NCBI GenBank assembly: GCA_034696485.1
Contig: JAQIWT010000395.1
Coordinates: 1 to 21,347 of the forward strand
Length of the DNA: 21,347 nt
Direction: 5' to 3'
Origin: Isohypsibius dastychi
Taxonomy: Eukaryota; Tardigrada; Eutardigrada; Parachela; Isohypsibiidae
The notes beneath the pieces were generated by a model. That model did no database searches. It was given only the letters and a program-made list of their open reading frames with translations, and was not told the DNA's origin. This document shows positions 8,815-17,954 of the stretch, in pieces (the stretch's first letter is position 1; each line of letters begins with the position of its first letter). A program made the translations under genes and the position numbers.

Positions 8815-9497
8815 CTAGTTGAAGATGTCGATGATTCCAGCCAGAACACAACCTGGAGCACAAAATGTCTTCCAGTCATGTGGATGATCTTTCACACATG
8901 CTTTGCATGTCTTTGCGACCGATCCGCGTGATGACCAAGATCGCTTGTTCGCGGCGTTCAAGCTCCTGGTTTCTGCAAAGTCGCCCTCTTCTTCATCCTG
9001 GTTCTCCGTGTTTCGGAAGTTCGAGACGCCGGAGGAGCGAGTTTGCTCATTTTCATCGTCTTGGTTTTGATTGAAAACGGGTCTGGAGCCACGGCGCTGG
9101 GTCTGGAAGTCATCTTGGGCAGTGTCTCCTTCGGTCCGGTCATCCTGCTGGTCACGGTTCGAATTAATTCGGGAACGGAGATGGGGTTTCACAAATTTCC
9201 CTCTTGTCCGATGAGAACCACTTGTGGATTCTTCAACGCTTTGGTCCTCAGACTGGCCACCTGTAAATAGCAGCAAAAGGTCAGGATTTTTAGCGAACAT
9301 GATCAGAGACGTTCAGTTTCTGGGAGCTACACTTGTCAGGCTGATTGGCAAGAGTTTGGACGAGTCATCAATTAGGAATTAGAACTTGGATCAAACGTAC
9401 GATTTTCTGCTCGGTTGAAGGCATCTATGTTGAAGGCAGATGCAATGGCGACAACAGCAACTAAGCAGGTGGCGATGAGGATCAACTGGCGGGTCAT
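8815..9497 (-). CDS. Secreted acidic low-complexity protein with C-terminal Cys/His motif, member 1
   Basis: Exon 1 is 9497..9401 and exon 2 is 9260..8815; the 140-bp intron (donor GTACGT, acceptor ATTTACAG) is phase 1, giving 180 residues. A signal peptide (MTRQLILIATCLVAVVAIASA) is followed by FNIDAF. Residues about 34-145 are polar and probably disordered, rich in Asp, Glu, Gln, Asn, Arg and Ser. The C-terminal 30 residues form a compact motif, C-x2-C-V-K-D-H-P-H-D-W-K-T-x-C-x-P-x-C, then a hydrophobic tail ending IIDIFN. The gene at 20650..21168 has the same signal-peptide style, intron position and phase, and C-terminal motif, so they are paralogues. Four Cys and two His could form two disulphides or bind metal. 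I know no family with this motif and assign no function. Confidence 0.82.
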
Positions 9498-9567
9498 TTT
9501 TCAAGTCCAGGGAGCTCGCAAGTTATGAAGAGTTTTAGAGTGTCAAACTGCATACTTGGTATACAGA

Positions 9568-9574
9568 TTATATA
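9568..9574 (-). promoter_or_regulatory. TATA box of secreted Cys/His gene 1
   Basis: The minus strand reads TGATATATAATC about 75 bases upstream of the start codon, a plausible TATA box for a strongly expressed secreted gene. The paralogue has CATATAAC at a similar distance. Confidence 0.5.
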
Positions 9575-10570
9575 TCAGGACAGAGACAAACCGATAAACT
9601 AACCTAAAACCTGAGAAAAAAGAGAGTGAACTGAAGTTCGCAAGGATCGTTGTTCAGAAAGGATAAAAAGGGTCTGTAAGGTTTGTGGGTCACAAGAGTT
9701 CGATTCTGGGCCGATCTACGCTTGTTGGCCTCGAAAAAAAGCTTGTTCTTGCCTACTGAATGGATGAAACGATCAGTAGACGCGATTGTATGGGAAACTG
9801 GGCCAGATTCATCCGTTTCATGAAGAAATTTACTGGTGTAATAACCTCACACCCATCTGTTATCTACTATATTGTTACCGCAAAAAATCCTCCAGCTTGC
9901 GAAGGGTCTTGAATTTTAATCACAATATTTAAAGAAACCATCCTCCTGTCTTCAGATCCTATGCTGTACGTACATGAATTTGTGTACCTGCATACTTCGA
10001 TCATTCGTTCCCAGGCCATCTCGTTAGCTGTCTATGGTGGCGAGTTTGGGGCGTTATGTTTTCTATAAATGGCTGCATGCCTGCATGACATGTTGAGATG
10101 TGGATGTAATTAATTTTAACTCGAAGAGAACAAACAACTAAATGTTTCTGTTATGGTGTGAACCAAAGTGGTCCACATATATACCCATCGCGCTTCCAAA
10201 ATGTGGTCCGCATATATTATAGGTACATTCAGGGAGGCCCGCTCACGGATTCTGCTACCATCTCGCTCGCTTTCAAAGATTGAAAGATTGATGGGATAGA
10301 CAGAAGCCGGTTGCCGACATGGCGATGTATGACAACTCACTTTTAAGTACATTAGAAAAACACCAGGATTGGCTTCTCACGAAACTACCGCCAGTAATAG
10401 GCTGCCTGCTGTAGTGCTGCTATATTGACATTTAGAGTTGGCTTATTCGTGAACCTGAACTTCTTCTGCTCTGTTCCTCCTAGTGTGTTTGCTGGAATAC
10501 TACAGTAACACACAAACTTTAATGAAATTCGAGACGCCTCAGGCTTGCTTGATCTGCACTAGCATGTGGC
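9575..10570. other. Intergenic region upstream of the P450 cluster
   Basis: About 1 kb without a supported gene. A 14-base near repeat TGGTCCRCATATAT occurs twice, at about 10169 and 10202. GAGTTCGATTCTG near 9700 resembles a tRNA T loop but does not form a T stem. A 78-codon minus-strand frame at 10116..10352 has no recognisable domain. Confidence 0.35.
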
Positions 10571-10680
10571 GTCGTAGATTGTCAGATAGCTAGCCAATCA
10601 GTTCAAGGTTGATATAATGCACGTGCAACCTTGAATACGACGATTTGTTCATGCAGACATTTGTTATCAGCTCTGTATCT
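10571..10680 (+). promoter_or_regulatory. Conserved P450 promoter block with GATA sites, copy 1
   Basis: Three blocks are shared with the promoter of the second P450: 21 identical bases at 10571-10591 containing AGATAG, TGCAACCTTGA at 10624-10634, and GTTATCAG (TGATAA on the minus strand) at about 10663-10670. AGATAG and TGATAA fit the WGATAR site of GATA factors. CACGTG, an E-box, at about 10620-10625 is CACATG in the second copy. Conservation outside the coding region suggests regulatory function. Confidence 0.55.
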
Positions 10681-10765
10681 CTCAAACGAAATATGCAGGT
10701 TTGAAACTTAACTACAACATCAGCTGTTTCGCGCAATTTTCTTTCTTGAAAACTGTGCACGAACA

Positions 10766-13205
10766 ATGGCTTCTTTGGTTTTCACGTTGGCCCTGCTTGC
10801 CATAACCACATTGCTCGCTTATTACATCCAGCAGTTTCTCAAAAACCGCAGAGCCAGAGCAGATTTCCCTCCAGGACCGTTTGCATGGCCGATTATCGGC
10901 AATATTTTTTCCTTCGCTGGGAACAACCGTCACACTGTGCTTGGAGATCTCGGACGCAAGTATGGTGGAATATACCGAATAAAAATCGGACAACAGTAAG
11001 CTCTTCCATCTTTTATACCAGTTTTGATGTACTTTCGCGTTTGAAGCTGTCTCTTCCTTGCAGAGAGTCGGTCTTTGTGACGTCATACAAATACTTTCGA
11101 GAAGCTGTGGTCACAAATTCATGGACCTATTCTGGTCGACCTCATGAGCTCAGCATTCGGACTCAAGATGATGAAACTGCATTTCCAGGTGAGCAGCAAG
11201 CGACGGATAGGTTGCCATCCAGGAGTCATTTCCCGATTTGTGGTTATGATATAGTTAGTGGCCAAATTTGCTCAGAGATGTCTTTGCGTCAGTCGTTTCC
11301 AAATATGAAATGTATGATGACCCTAATATATTACGCTTTCTGAATTATTGTAGGAATTGCGGCCAGCGGTGTTGACGCCGAAGCCAAAGAAATCCGCAAA
11401 TTCGTGTTGATTGGCCTGCGCAGTTTTGGATTCGGCAAGTCGAGCATGCAAGACGATATACTTCAAGAATGTGAATACATGGTTGATGAATTCCGCAAAC
11501 AAAATGGCCAGCCGTTCAATCCACGAAGCACAGTCTCCAATGCAGCCGCAAACGTCATTTCAGCTATTATGCTCGGAAAGACCTTTGAGCAAGGCGATCC
11601 AGAGTTCAACAAAGTTTGTGAAATTACAGTACAAGATTCACATGGTTGCGCTTGAGTATTCGACCATTTTGCAGCTGAGCATTGCCCTGACCGAGGGAGT
11701 GAAGGCCACAATAAAAGTTCAGCGAGATTTTGCATTTCCGTTTTTGAAGTGGTTCTTCAACAAAAGCAGGGAGGCGTACTTTGCATATTTCAAACAAGGA
11801 GTCGTATTCCTGGAGCAACTGGTCGCCGATCATATTCTGACCCACCAATCTGGATCTCCAAGAGATTTCATTGACATTTGGCTCGATCAGTCGGAGAAAG
11901 ATGGGAATTCGAAGAATACGTTCTCGCCGGTTAAACTTCCAAACGCTTTGCTGGATCTGTTTGTTGGTGGATTTGAGACAACCACTACAACGTTTCAATG
12001 GTACGTATAACTTAAATTACTCTGTGACTGATAAGTTGACTAAAGTAGCATTGAAAACTCACGGAAATCACAAATGACCAGTGCCTACGATTGAATCAGT
12101 TAAAAATGGTAGTCTTTGGTTCGCGACGCGATCCTTTAAGAAGATTGTTACCATACACAGCATCTATCGCATTTCTTCAAAGCAGAGAACAATTCAGTAA
12201 ACTCATCCTGAATTTGAAGAAAATTCGACAGCTTGCGCTTCTAGCGAGCCGAAACTGCAGTAGTAACGAAACATATGCGCGCGCTGACTAAAGGTCAATG
12301 TAAAAGTCAGTATTAACACGGATATCAAACTGGTGACCCTTATACAGTACTTGATGCTATGAGGGAACGTGTATTAGATTGTGATCCCCTCTTTCCTGGT
12401 TCCTCTACGTTTTTCGCGCTGGAATACCGAAAATTGACACTTCAGTGAACCAGGTCTTCGGACATATCAAGTTCATATTAACTACACAGTTCGAAATCTG
12501 ATTTTACTCGAGTTCTTCTCCACTTATCTGTAGCATAACTTTGCCATTTCAATTTCAAAACGAGCGCTGAATTTTGGTACGTTGACTTTACAGGATCTTC
12601 GCGCTCCTTCTACACCATTCTGAAGTTCAACAGAAGATCCATGCTGAACTGGACAGAGTTGTCGGTCGCGGTATCCAGGTTACTCTTGAGCATCGAGATG
12701 ATCTCGTCTACACCGAAGCGGTCATTCTTGAAACTCTGCGCCTTTACCCGCTGGTCCCGTTTGCTGTTCCACATATGGCCATCGAAGACGCAACGTTGGG
12801 ACCTTACAAACTCCCCGCCGGTAAGAACGACACTAATGTTGGTTTAGTGATTCTGTTAACAGGTTGCTCTACTGTATTCTAGGTACTCGATTGATATTAC
12901 ATCTGTGGTCGATTCAACACGACCCCGAATTGTGGGACGAACCAGAGACCTTTCAGCCCGAACGATTTCTACACAACGGAATGATCCAGATTCCGGATTA
13001 CTTTGTGCCATTCTCAGCAGGCAGACGATCATGTATCGGGGAGCAGCTGGCTCGAAAGGAATTGTTTTTATTTTTCGCCAATTTAATGCAAAACTTTACA
13101 TATTCTGAAGACCCTAACGCAGGACTTCCATCGCTGGAAGTCAATCAGGGGGTTGTTATCTATCCGGAAACTTTCAACATTGTTGCCACTCCGCGGTCAG
13201 CATGA
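10766..13205 (+). CDS. Cytochrome P450, CYP2 clan, copy 1 (intact)
   Basis: Six exons: 10766..10995, 11064..11188, 11354..11613, 11675..12000, 12594..12820 and 12883..13205; introns of 68, 165, 61, 593 and 62 bp. All phases join to 496 residues, normal for a microsomal P450. An N-terminal membrane anchor (MASLVFTLALLAITTLLAYY) is followed by the proline hinge FPPGPFAWPIIGN. Further landmarks are FGFGKSSMQDDI, the I-helix oxygen-activation motif GGFETTTTT, the K-helix ETLR (in EAVILETLRLYPL), the PERF loop PETFQPERF and the haem-binding FSAGRRSCIGEQLA with the axial Cys. These place it in the CYP2 clan: ER-bound monooxygenases that take electrons from NADPH-P450 reductase; the substrate is unknown. 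The C-helix Trp of the usual WxxxR motif is absent (AKEIRKF). Intron 3 has an odd donor, GTTTGT, but the homologous intron in copy 2 confirms it. A near copy lies 390 bp downstream. Confidence 0.92.
12001..12593 (+). other. Large fourth intron of P450 copy 1
   Basis: 593 bp, donor TG|GTACGT, acceptor TTTACAG. It shows no similarity to the 630-bp intron at the same position in copy 2. No nested gene seen. Confidence 0.8.
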
Positions 13206-13214
13206 TCTGGCACG

Positions 13215-13220
13215 AATAAA
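13215..13220 (+). terminator. Poly(A) signal AATAAA, P450 copy 1
   Basis: AATAAA followed by an A run, 10 bases after the stop codon, giving a very short 3' UTR. P450 copy 2 has the same arrangement. Confidence 0.65.
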
Positions 13221-13369
13221 AAAAGCTGTGATTGTTACACGTGACTTTTTCTCTGTTTTCGTTTTGATGTGTTTGCCAGTAAAATTACATTCATTTGTTT
13301 AACCCAAGAAACTTCATTTCGCACTGCCATAAGCCGGCTTCTGTCATACTGTATCAGTGTGAGTAAGCC

Positions 13370-13480
13370 GTCGTAGATTGTCAGATAGCTTCCTGATCGG
13401 TTCAAGATTGATAAAGCACATGCAACCTTGACCAGGACTAATTCACCCATGCAGCGTTTGTTTTGTTATCAGTTCTATAT
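13370..13480 (+). promoter_or_regulatory. Conserved P450 promoter block with GATA sites, copy 2
   Basis: Carries the same 21-base block (13370-13390, with AGATAG at 13383-13388), TGATAA at 13409-13414, TGCAACCTTGA at 13421-13431 and TTATCA at 13466-13471, in the same order as upstream of copy 1. A TATA-like CTATATC follows at about 13475. Copy 2 has three WGATAR sites; copy 1 has two, because its counterpart of 13409 reads TGATAT. Confidence 0.55.
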
Positions 13481-13591
13481 CTTTCAAAACAAAACACACA
13501 GCTAGAGTCATCAACTGAACCATCTATACTTTTTTTCCACATACTTTTTTCCACATACATCTTTTCCAAGTCTGAAAACCGTGCACGAACA

Positions 13592-15961
13592 ATGGCACTT
13601 GCGGTTCTCACGTTGAGCATCCTTGCGATAGCCACATTGCTGGCTTATTACATCCAGCAGTTTCTCAAAGATCGCAAAGCCAGATCGAATTTCCCTCCTG
13701 GCCCGTTTGCATGGCCGATTATCGGTAACCTTTTTTCCTTCGCTGGGAACAACCGTCACACTGTGCTTGGAGATATCGGACGCAAGTTTGGCGGAATATA
13801 CCGACTAAAAATTGGACAACAGTTAGCTCACCCAAATACTGTACCGCGGAATATTCTCGCAGTGAAAACAGTTTCTTTCTTGCAGAGAGTCGGTATTTGT
13901 GACTTCATACAAATACTTTCGAGAAGCTGTAATTACAAATTCCTGGTCGACCTCATGAAGTGAGCATTCGGATTCAAGATGATAAATCAGACTTTCCAGG
14001 TGAGACATCCTTGTTTCCGAACAGGACTTCTAAACGGTTCAAGTGCATTGTGGTGTATCTTGCTTTATGGATTTTTGAAGGGATTGCAGCAAGCGGTGTT
14101 GATGCTGAGGCTAAAGAAATCCGAAAATTCGTGCTAATCGGCCTTCGCAGTTTTGGGTTCGGCAAGTCGAGCATGCAAGACGATATACTTCGAGAATGTG
14201 ACTACATGATTGATGAGTTCCGCAAGCGGAATGGTCAGCCGTTCAACCCACGAAGTACAATCTCCAACGCAGCCGCCAACGTCATTTCAGCTTTCTTGTT
14301 GGGAAAGACCTTCAATCACGGAGACACAGAGTTTCACAGAGTAAGGGGAAATCATTAATATAGCGGTTACATTGGTTATACTGTGGACTCAATTTGCAGC
14401 TAAGCGTTGCATTGACTGAGGGCGTAAAGGCCATGCTGAAAGTTCAGGGAGAATTTGCATTTCCATTTTTGAAATGGTTTTTCAACAAAAGCAGGGAAGA
14501 GTACTTTGCATCTTTCAAACAAGGAGTCGTCTTCCTGGAACGGCTCGTCGCCGAACATATTCAGACCCATCAATCTGGATCTCCAAGAGATTTTATTGAC
14601 ATCTGGCTCGATCAGTCGGCAAAAGACTCGACATCAAAGGTGACGTTTTCGCCGGTTAAACTTCCAAACGCATTGCTAGATATGTTCCTGGGAGGATTCG
14701 AGTCAACCACTACAACATTTCAATGGTAAGTTTACAGGCAAGAAAACAGAAACTTTTTCCGACAGGTTCGAATTTGTACCCTCATGATAAAGAGCTGCAA
14801 TGCAGTGTTTAACTTGTCGGTTCCTCATTGGGTTTATAGGACCGGAACAAGTTTCGAGTTTGAGTCATGTTCAACCATGTGTCATCCCGGGGAACGTTTT
14901 AACCGTTTGAAATGAAGATTTTTTACATGGTTTCGGTTACCGGGAGCGGGGGGGGGGGGGACAACACGGTAGTCTGAACTCTGAAGTGTGTCTTCGTGGC
15001 AGATTCGGTGTCTCATGGACTTGAGTCGTGCTCAAAATTCTGGAAATCGAGATTTTGAAAAACCTGTCTGTGTAACATAGTTTGACAGTCAACGTTTCTT
15101 AAAAATAGTGACTGACTCCACAGGACGAGACTTCGACTTGTTTTGAATGTAGATGGCAGTAAGAACAACAATAGCCGCGCTCATTTTGGAAGAAGCGTAC
15201 CTTGTTGTTAATAAAGCGAGACTTGCCGTGGTTTGGGAAGGTCAAATTATTTTTCACGCTGCGGATTTAGAATTCCTCGATACTTTTCTTCAGATGGTTA
15301 ATTTGATTAATTTTCATCTCAGCTAACACGATGAGCTTTAGTGTCTTCTGTGCAGGATCTTCGCAATACTTCTTCACCACTGCGAAGCTCAACAGAGAAT
15401 CCATGCTGAACTGGACAGAGTTGTCGGTCGCGGTATCCAGGTTACTCTCGAGCATCGAGATAATCTTGTCTACACTGAAGCTTTCATTCTTGAAACTCTT
15501 CGCTTATACCCGCTGGTTCCATTTGCTGTACCACATATGGCAATCGAAGACGCAACGTTGGGGCCCTACAAACTCCCAGCCGGTAAGTGAAACAACGTTG
15601 GTCGCTAAGTACAGTGAAACGTTGTTACTTCATTCCAGGAACTAGAGTAGTTTTACATTTGTGGTCCATTCAACACGACCCTGAACTGTGGGACGAACCA
15701 GAGACCTTCCAGCCCGAACGCTTCTTACAAAACGGAAAGATTAACGTTCCGGATTACTTTGTGCCATTCTCGGCAGGCAGACGTTCATGTATCGGGGAAC
15801 AGCTAGCCCGAAAGGAACTGTTTTTGTTTTTCGCGAACTTAATGCAGAATTTCATTTATTCTGAAGACCCTAAAGCAGGACTTCCCTCACTGGAAGTCAA
15901 ACAGGGAATTGTTATCTATCCAGATACTTTCAATATTGCTGCCACTCCGCGGTCAGCATGA
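13592..15961 (+). pseudogene. Cytochrome P450, CYP2 clan, copy 2, frame broken by 11-base deletion
   Basis: The six-exon layout matches copy 1: 13592..13821, 13886..13999, 14081..14340, 14400..14725, 15356..15582 and 15639..15961. Five exons have exactly the same length as their partners (230, 260, 326, 227, 323 nt); exon 2 is 114 instead of 125 nt. The missing 11 bases lie at about 13942, between AAATTC and CTGGTCGACC, in the segment that encodes the end of NSWTYSGRP in copy 1. The frame shifts and TGA at 13956-13958 stops translation after 100 residues, before every catalytic motif. Downstream exons remain intact (GGFESTTTT, ETLR, FSAGRRSCIGEQLA) and carry no other lesion, so the loss is very recent, or the deletion is a sequence error or allele. 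Donor GTTAGC in intron 1 is also weak. If intact, it would have been a sister enzyme of copy 1. Confidence 0.8.
14726..15355 (+). other. Large fourth intron of P450 copy 2
   Basis: 630 bp, donor GTAAGT, acceptor TGTGCAG. It holds a 13-G run at 14948-14960 and two related stretches (TTTGAGTCATGTTCAA near 14860 and CTTGAGTCGTGCTCAA near 15020). No gene recognised. Confidence 0.75.
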
Positions 15962-15970
15962 ATTAGCACC

Positions 15971-15976
15971 AATAAA
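15971..15976 (+). terminator. Poly(A) signal AATAAA, P450 copy 2
   Basis: AATAAA 9 bases past the TGA, matching the short 3' UTR of copy 1. Confidence 0.6.
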
Positions 15977-16399
15977 TAATACCGTCGTTTATTCACTTAC
16001 TCCTTGTTATTTTGCCGAGTTGTTCTCCACAAATGGTCCCAGTCATGATCATGACTCCAAGTCCCCGACTTGTTCCCATTCGGTTTCAGAGTGGAAGACG
16101 GCACATTGCTTCCAATCGATATGGAGTGATAATTTATCAAGTGTCAAGTTCAACAGATTTTCATTCTGCTACAAGGGCTCTCAAATCTGCTACATCGAAA
16201 TCCCCAAGATTGATTTTGAAAGGCATGATGAGATGTATTACGCAAGCTCCATACAAACGAACTGTCAAGTAACCTACAGCAAATCGAGAAAAGATTGCTC
16301 GGGGCGACTTCGTTCGATTCTACGTATCCGTGCAAAACTGGTTTTCCGTGGTTTCATCAGCATGACCCAGTATAGCGTAGACAAACACTTCAGCTCGAA
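15977..16399. other. Lectin A upstream region, part of duplicated unit
   Basis: From about 16038 to the lectin A start this stretch is homologous to 17604..17954 upstream of lectin B (shared runs include TGCTCGGGGCGACTT and the final CAGCTCGAAATGCTCATATT). Open frames here are not kept between the two copies, so it is probably promoter plus 5' leader, not coding. A perfect 16-bp palindrome, AGTCATGATCATGACT, lies at 16041-16056 in this copy only. Confidence 0.5.
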
Positions 16400-17297
16400 A
16401 TGCTCATATTTCGTTTTCGGTATTGGATCATATTCCTATTCAAACTGAGTACAACTGAGGCCGACATCCAATCATGGTTCAGCTTTGAACTCCCGGTAAG
16501 TTTCTCATCTTGGCTAGCTAAAACGAACTGAAATAGCTGCACTTTAAGGCTCCTAATGTGAAATATAGCACAATCCTTCGCCGAGCATCAAGCTCAGACA
16601 TTGTCAGGCTGACATGCAACGGGAGAAAAGGCTGCTTGAGAGTCACCAATCTTGCATATGGAATCAACTGCGGATTCTACGCAATCTGTGATGATGCCTG
16701 TTTCGATTCAGCTCGTTTGAGAGATGCGCTGAAGGTGGAATGCAACAATAAAGTCAACTGCAGCATTCCCATGAACATGCTGGATATACCGGAGCATTGT
16801 CGTCAACATTCGCATCGGTCACTCCGAGTGGATTATGAATGCGAAGAGGATGGTGACCAATGGGTAAATAATCGTTTCTTTTTCTATCCTTCTCACCTGA
16901 TTTCTCGCGCTGTTGATGTGTGCAAGCAAAGAATCCATCGTGGATGCCGAATTTGTTCGACGAAGTGAAGTGGGCCAGCTGCGTTGTCGGGCCAGTAGAG
17001 TCACCGTCCTGGAAGCGTATTTATATGAATCACAAGAGAACATGTTGGAATATATTTTGCGGGACTGTCCGAGAAATGAGAGGAACATATGCAACGTATC
17101 AGCGCCAGAGGAGTTCGATAACCCATCCGAGTTGATGATCGTTCGATATGAGTGCTCCGGGGAATCTGTACAAACTCAAGTTGGTCACCATGATTCTATA
17201 GTTGTACATCTCGGTTTTTGAGTGACACAATCTTTTCCAGTTGCGGACTACTCTCAGCCTGTTCAAACGATTTCAGAAGTATCTGGAACCGAGGTAG
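16400..17297 (+). CDS. Secreted SUEL-type lectin-like protein A
   Basis: Exons: 16400..16495, 16549..16863, 16927..17179 and 17241..17297. Exon 1 encodes a signal peptide (MLIFRFRYWIIFLFKLSTTEA). Exon 2 (about residues 33-137) encodes a nine-cysteine domain resembling SUEL/galactose- or rhamnose-binding lectins: VRLTCNG, CLRVTNLAYG, KVECNNKVNCSIP, IPEHC and a closing SLRVDYEC. Exons 3-4 encode a diverged second module (GQLRCRASRVTVLEAY through IVRYECSG) with four Cys, and end with YLEPR. Comparison with lectin B shows mostly third-position changes in this frame, so it is coding. Introns 1 (53 bp) and 3 (61 bp, donor CAA|GTTGGT) join in frame. Intron 2 does not: TGG|GTAAAT to GCAAG|C leaves the second module out of frame by one base, identically in lectin B, so that junction is unresolved. 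Expected size is about 239 residues. The role is probably carbohydrate binding outside the cell; the ligand is unknown. Confidence 0.68.
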
Positions 17298-17570
17298 CCC
17301 CGAGGGACTCAGCACTGTCTTAGCGATTATAGCCGCCAAATTGGTTTCCCGGTTTCTCAGATTCCCAGGGAATGTTTTTCCCGAAATATTCAAGATACGA
17401 GTGAACACTGCTATGCGCATCCCGTTGTAAAATATCGTGGTTAAAAACATGAGTAATTTCGGCTTGCCGACATTTCGTGAGTCGGACTCTTCGGAACCGA
17501 TGTTTTCGATGTTTCTGGTCTGGGTGTGAGGAAATTTGAGTGTGAGCTGATTCCGTGTTGCAAATATTCG
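17298..17570. other. 3' flank of lectin A
   Basis: Homologous to the 3' flank of lectin B at about 18865-19060, sharing TAGCCGCCA-ATTGGTTTCCC and TGGGTGTGAGG followed by TGTGAGCTGA. Probably 3' UTR, because the next plus-strand AATAAA is at 17648. Confidence 0.45.
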
Positions 17571-17609
17571 TGGCTCTCACAATACCCATAGCTCCCAAAC
17601 AACATGCTC
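17569..17609 (-). pseudogene. Relic of a second GH46 chitosanase gene
   Basis: On the minus strand this stretch encodes CCLGAMGIVRATN, matching CCLGTMGIVRATN of the intact chitosanase at 19274..20083. Over 37 aligned bases (17571-17607 against 19537-19573) 30 are identical, and nearly all mismatches fall at third codon positions and are silent. That pattern means both sequences descended from genes under protein-level selection, not chance. Nothing else of the gene survives around it. It sits in the 3' flank of lectin A, in the same orientation and relative place as the chitosanase beyond lectin B. Confidence 0.65.
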
Positions 17610-17647
17610 CCAGCCATGACCCTGAAGTTTTACTCGTTCGGTTTGGG

Positions 17648-17653
17648 AATAAA
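17648..17653 (+). terminator. Candidate poly(A) signal AATAAA, lectin A
   Basis: AATAAA 350 bases past the lectin A stop. The homologous flank of lectin B has one at 19133-19138, so the element is kept in both units. Confidence 0.45.
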
Positions 17654-17954
17654 AGACGACAGATTGCGTCCTTCTGGTCATTATGACAGTAAGACTATTT
17701 TTCATGTTGAATATATTTTCCCTATGCCGCCATGGCTGCCCGATCTCGTACGACAAAGTCTCAAAGAGTAAACTCGAAACGCATGATGAGCAGTATTACG
17801 CAAGCTTCAAACGAATCAAGTGTCAAGTTGTCGAAATCTGCAAGATGCTCGGGGCGACTTTGTTCGAGTCTACAGATCTGTGTAAAATTGGTTTTCCTTG
17901 GTTTTATCAGCATGACGCTGTCTGCTGTACTGGAGACAAACATTTCAGCTCGAA

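Larger units (their letters stand above)
16038..17603. repeat. Tandem duplicated lectin unit, copy A
   Basis: This unit (upstream region, lectin A and 3' flank with a chitosanase relic) is repeated as 17604 to about 19110. Homology spans flanks, exons and introns, so the whole genomic block duplicated. Boundaries are approximate: CCCAG at about 16038, 17608 and 19111 begins or ends each unit. Confidence 0.65.

Noticed and set aside
9690-9715. tRNA-like GAGTTCGATTCTG
   Set aside because: The loop matches TTCRANN, but the five flanking bases on each side do not pair and no other arm was found.
10116-10352. 78-codon minus-strand frame upstream of the P450s
   Set aside because: No domain, no paralogue, and no splice or start context.
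13886-13999. Alternative splicing that would rescue P450 copy 2
   Set aside because: The GTGAGC donor at 13960 has the right phase, but the TGA at 13956-13958 precedes it. Other GT sites in the exon have the wrong phase.
15909-16448. 179-codon plus-strand frame overlapping the P450 end and lectin A start
   Set aside because: It begins inside the P450 exon in another frame, and the homologous region of unit B does not keep it open.
16819-17094. Minus-strand frames antisense to the lectin genes
   Set aside because: Mirror images of the coding exons; not kept between copies A and B.
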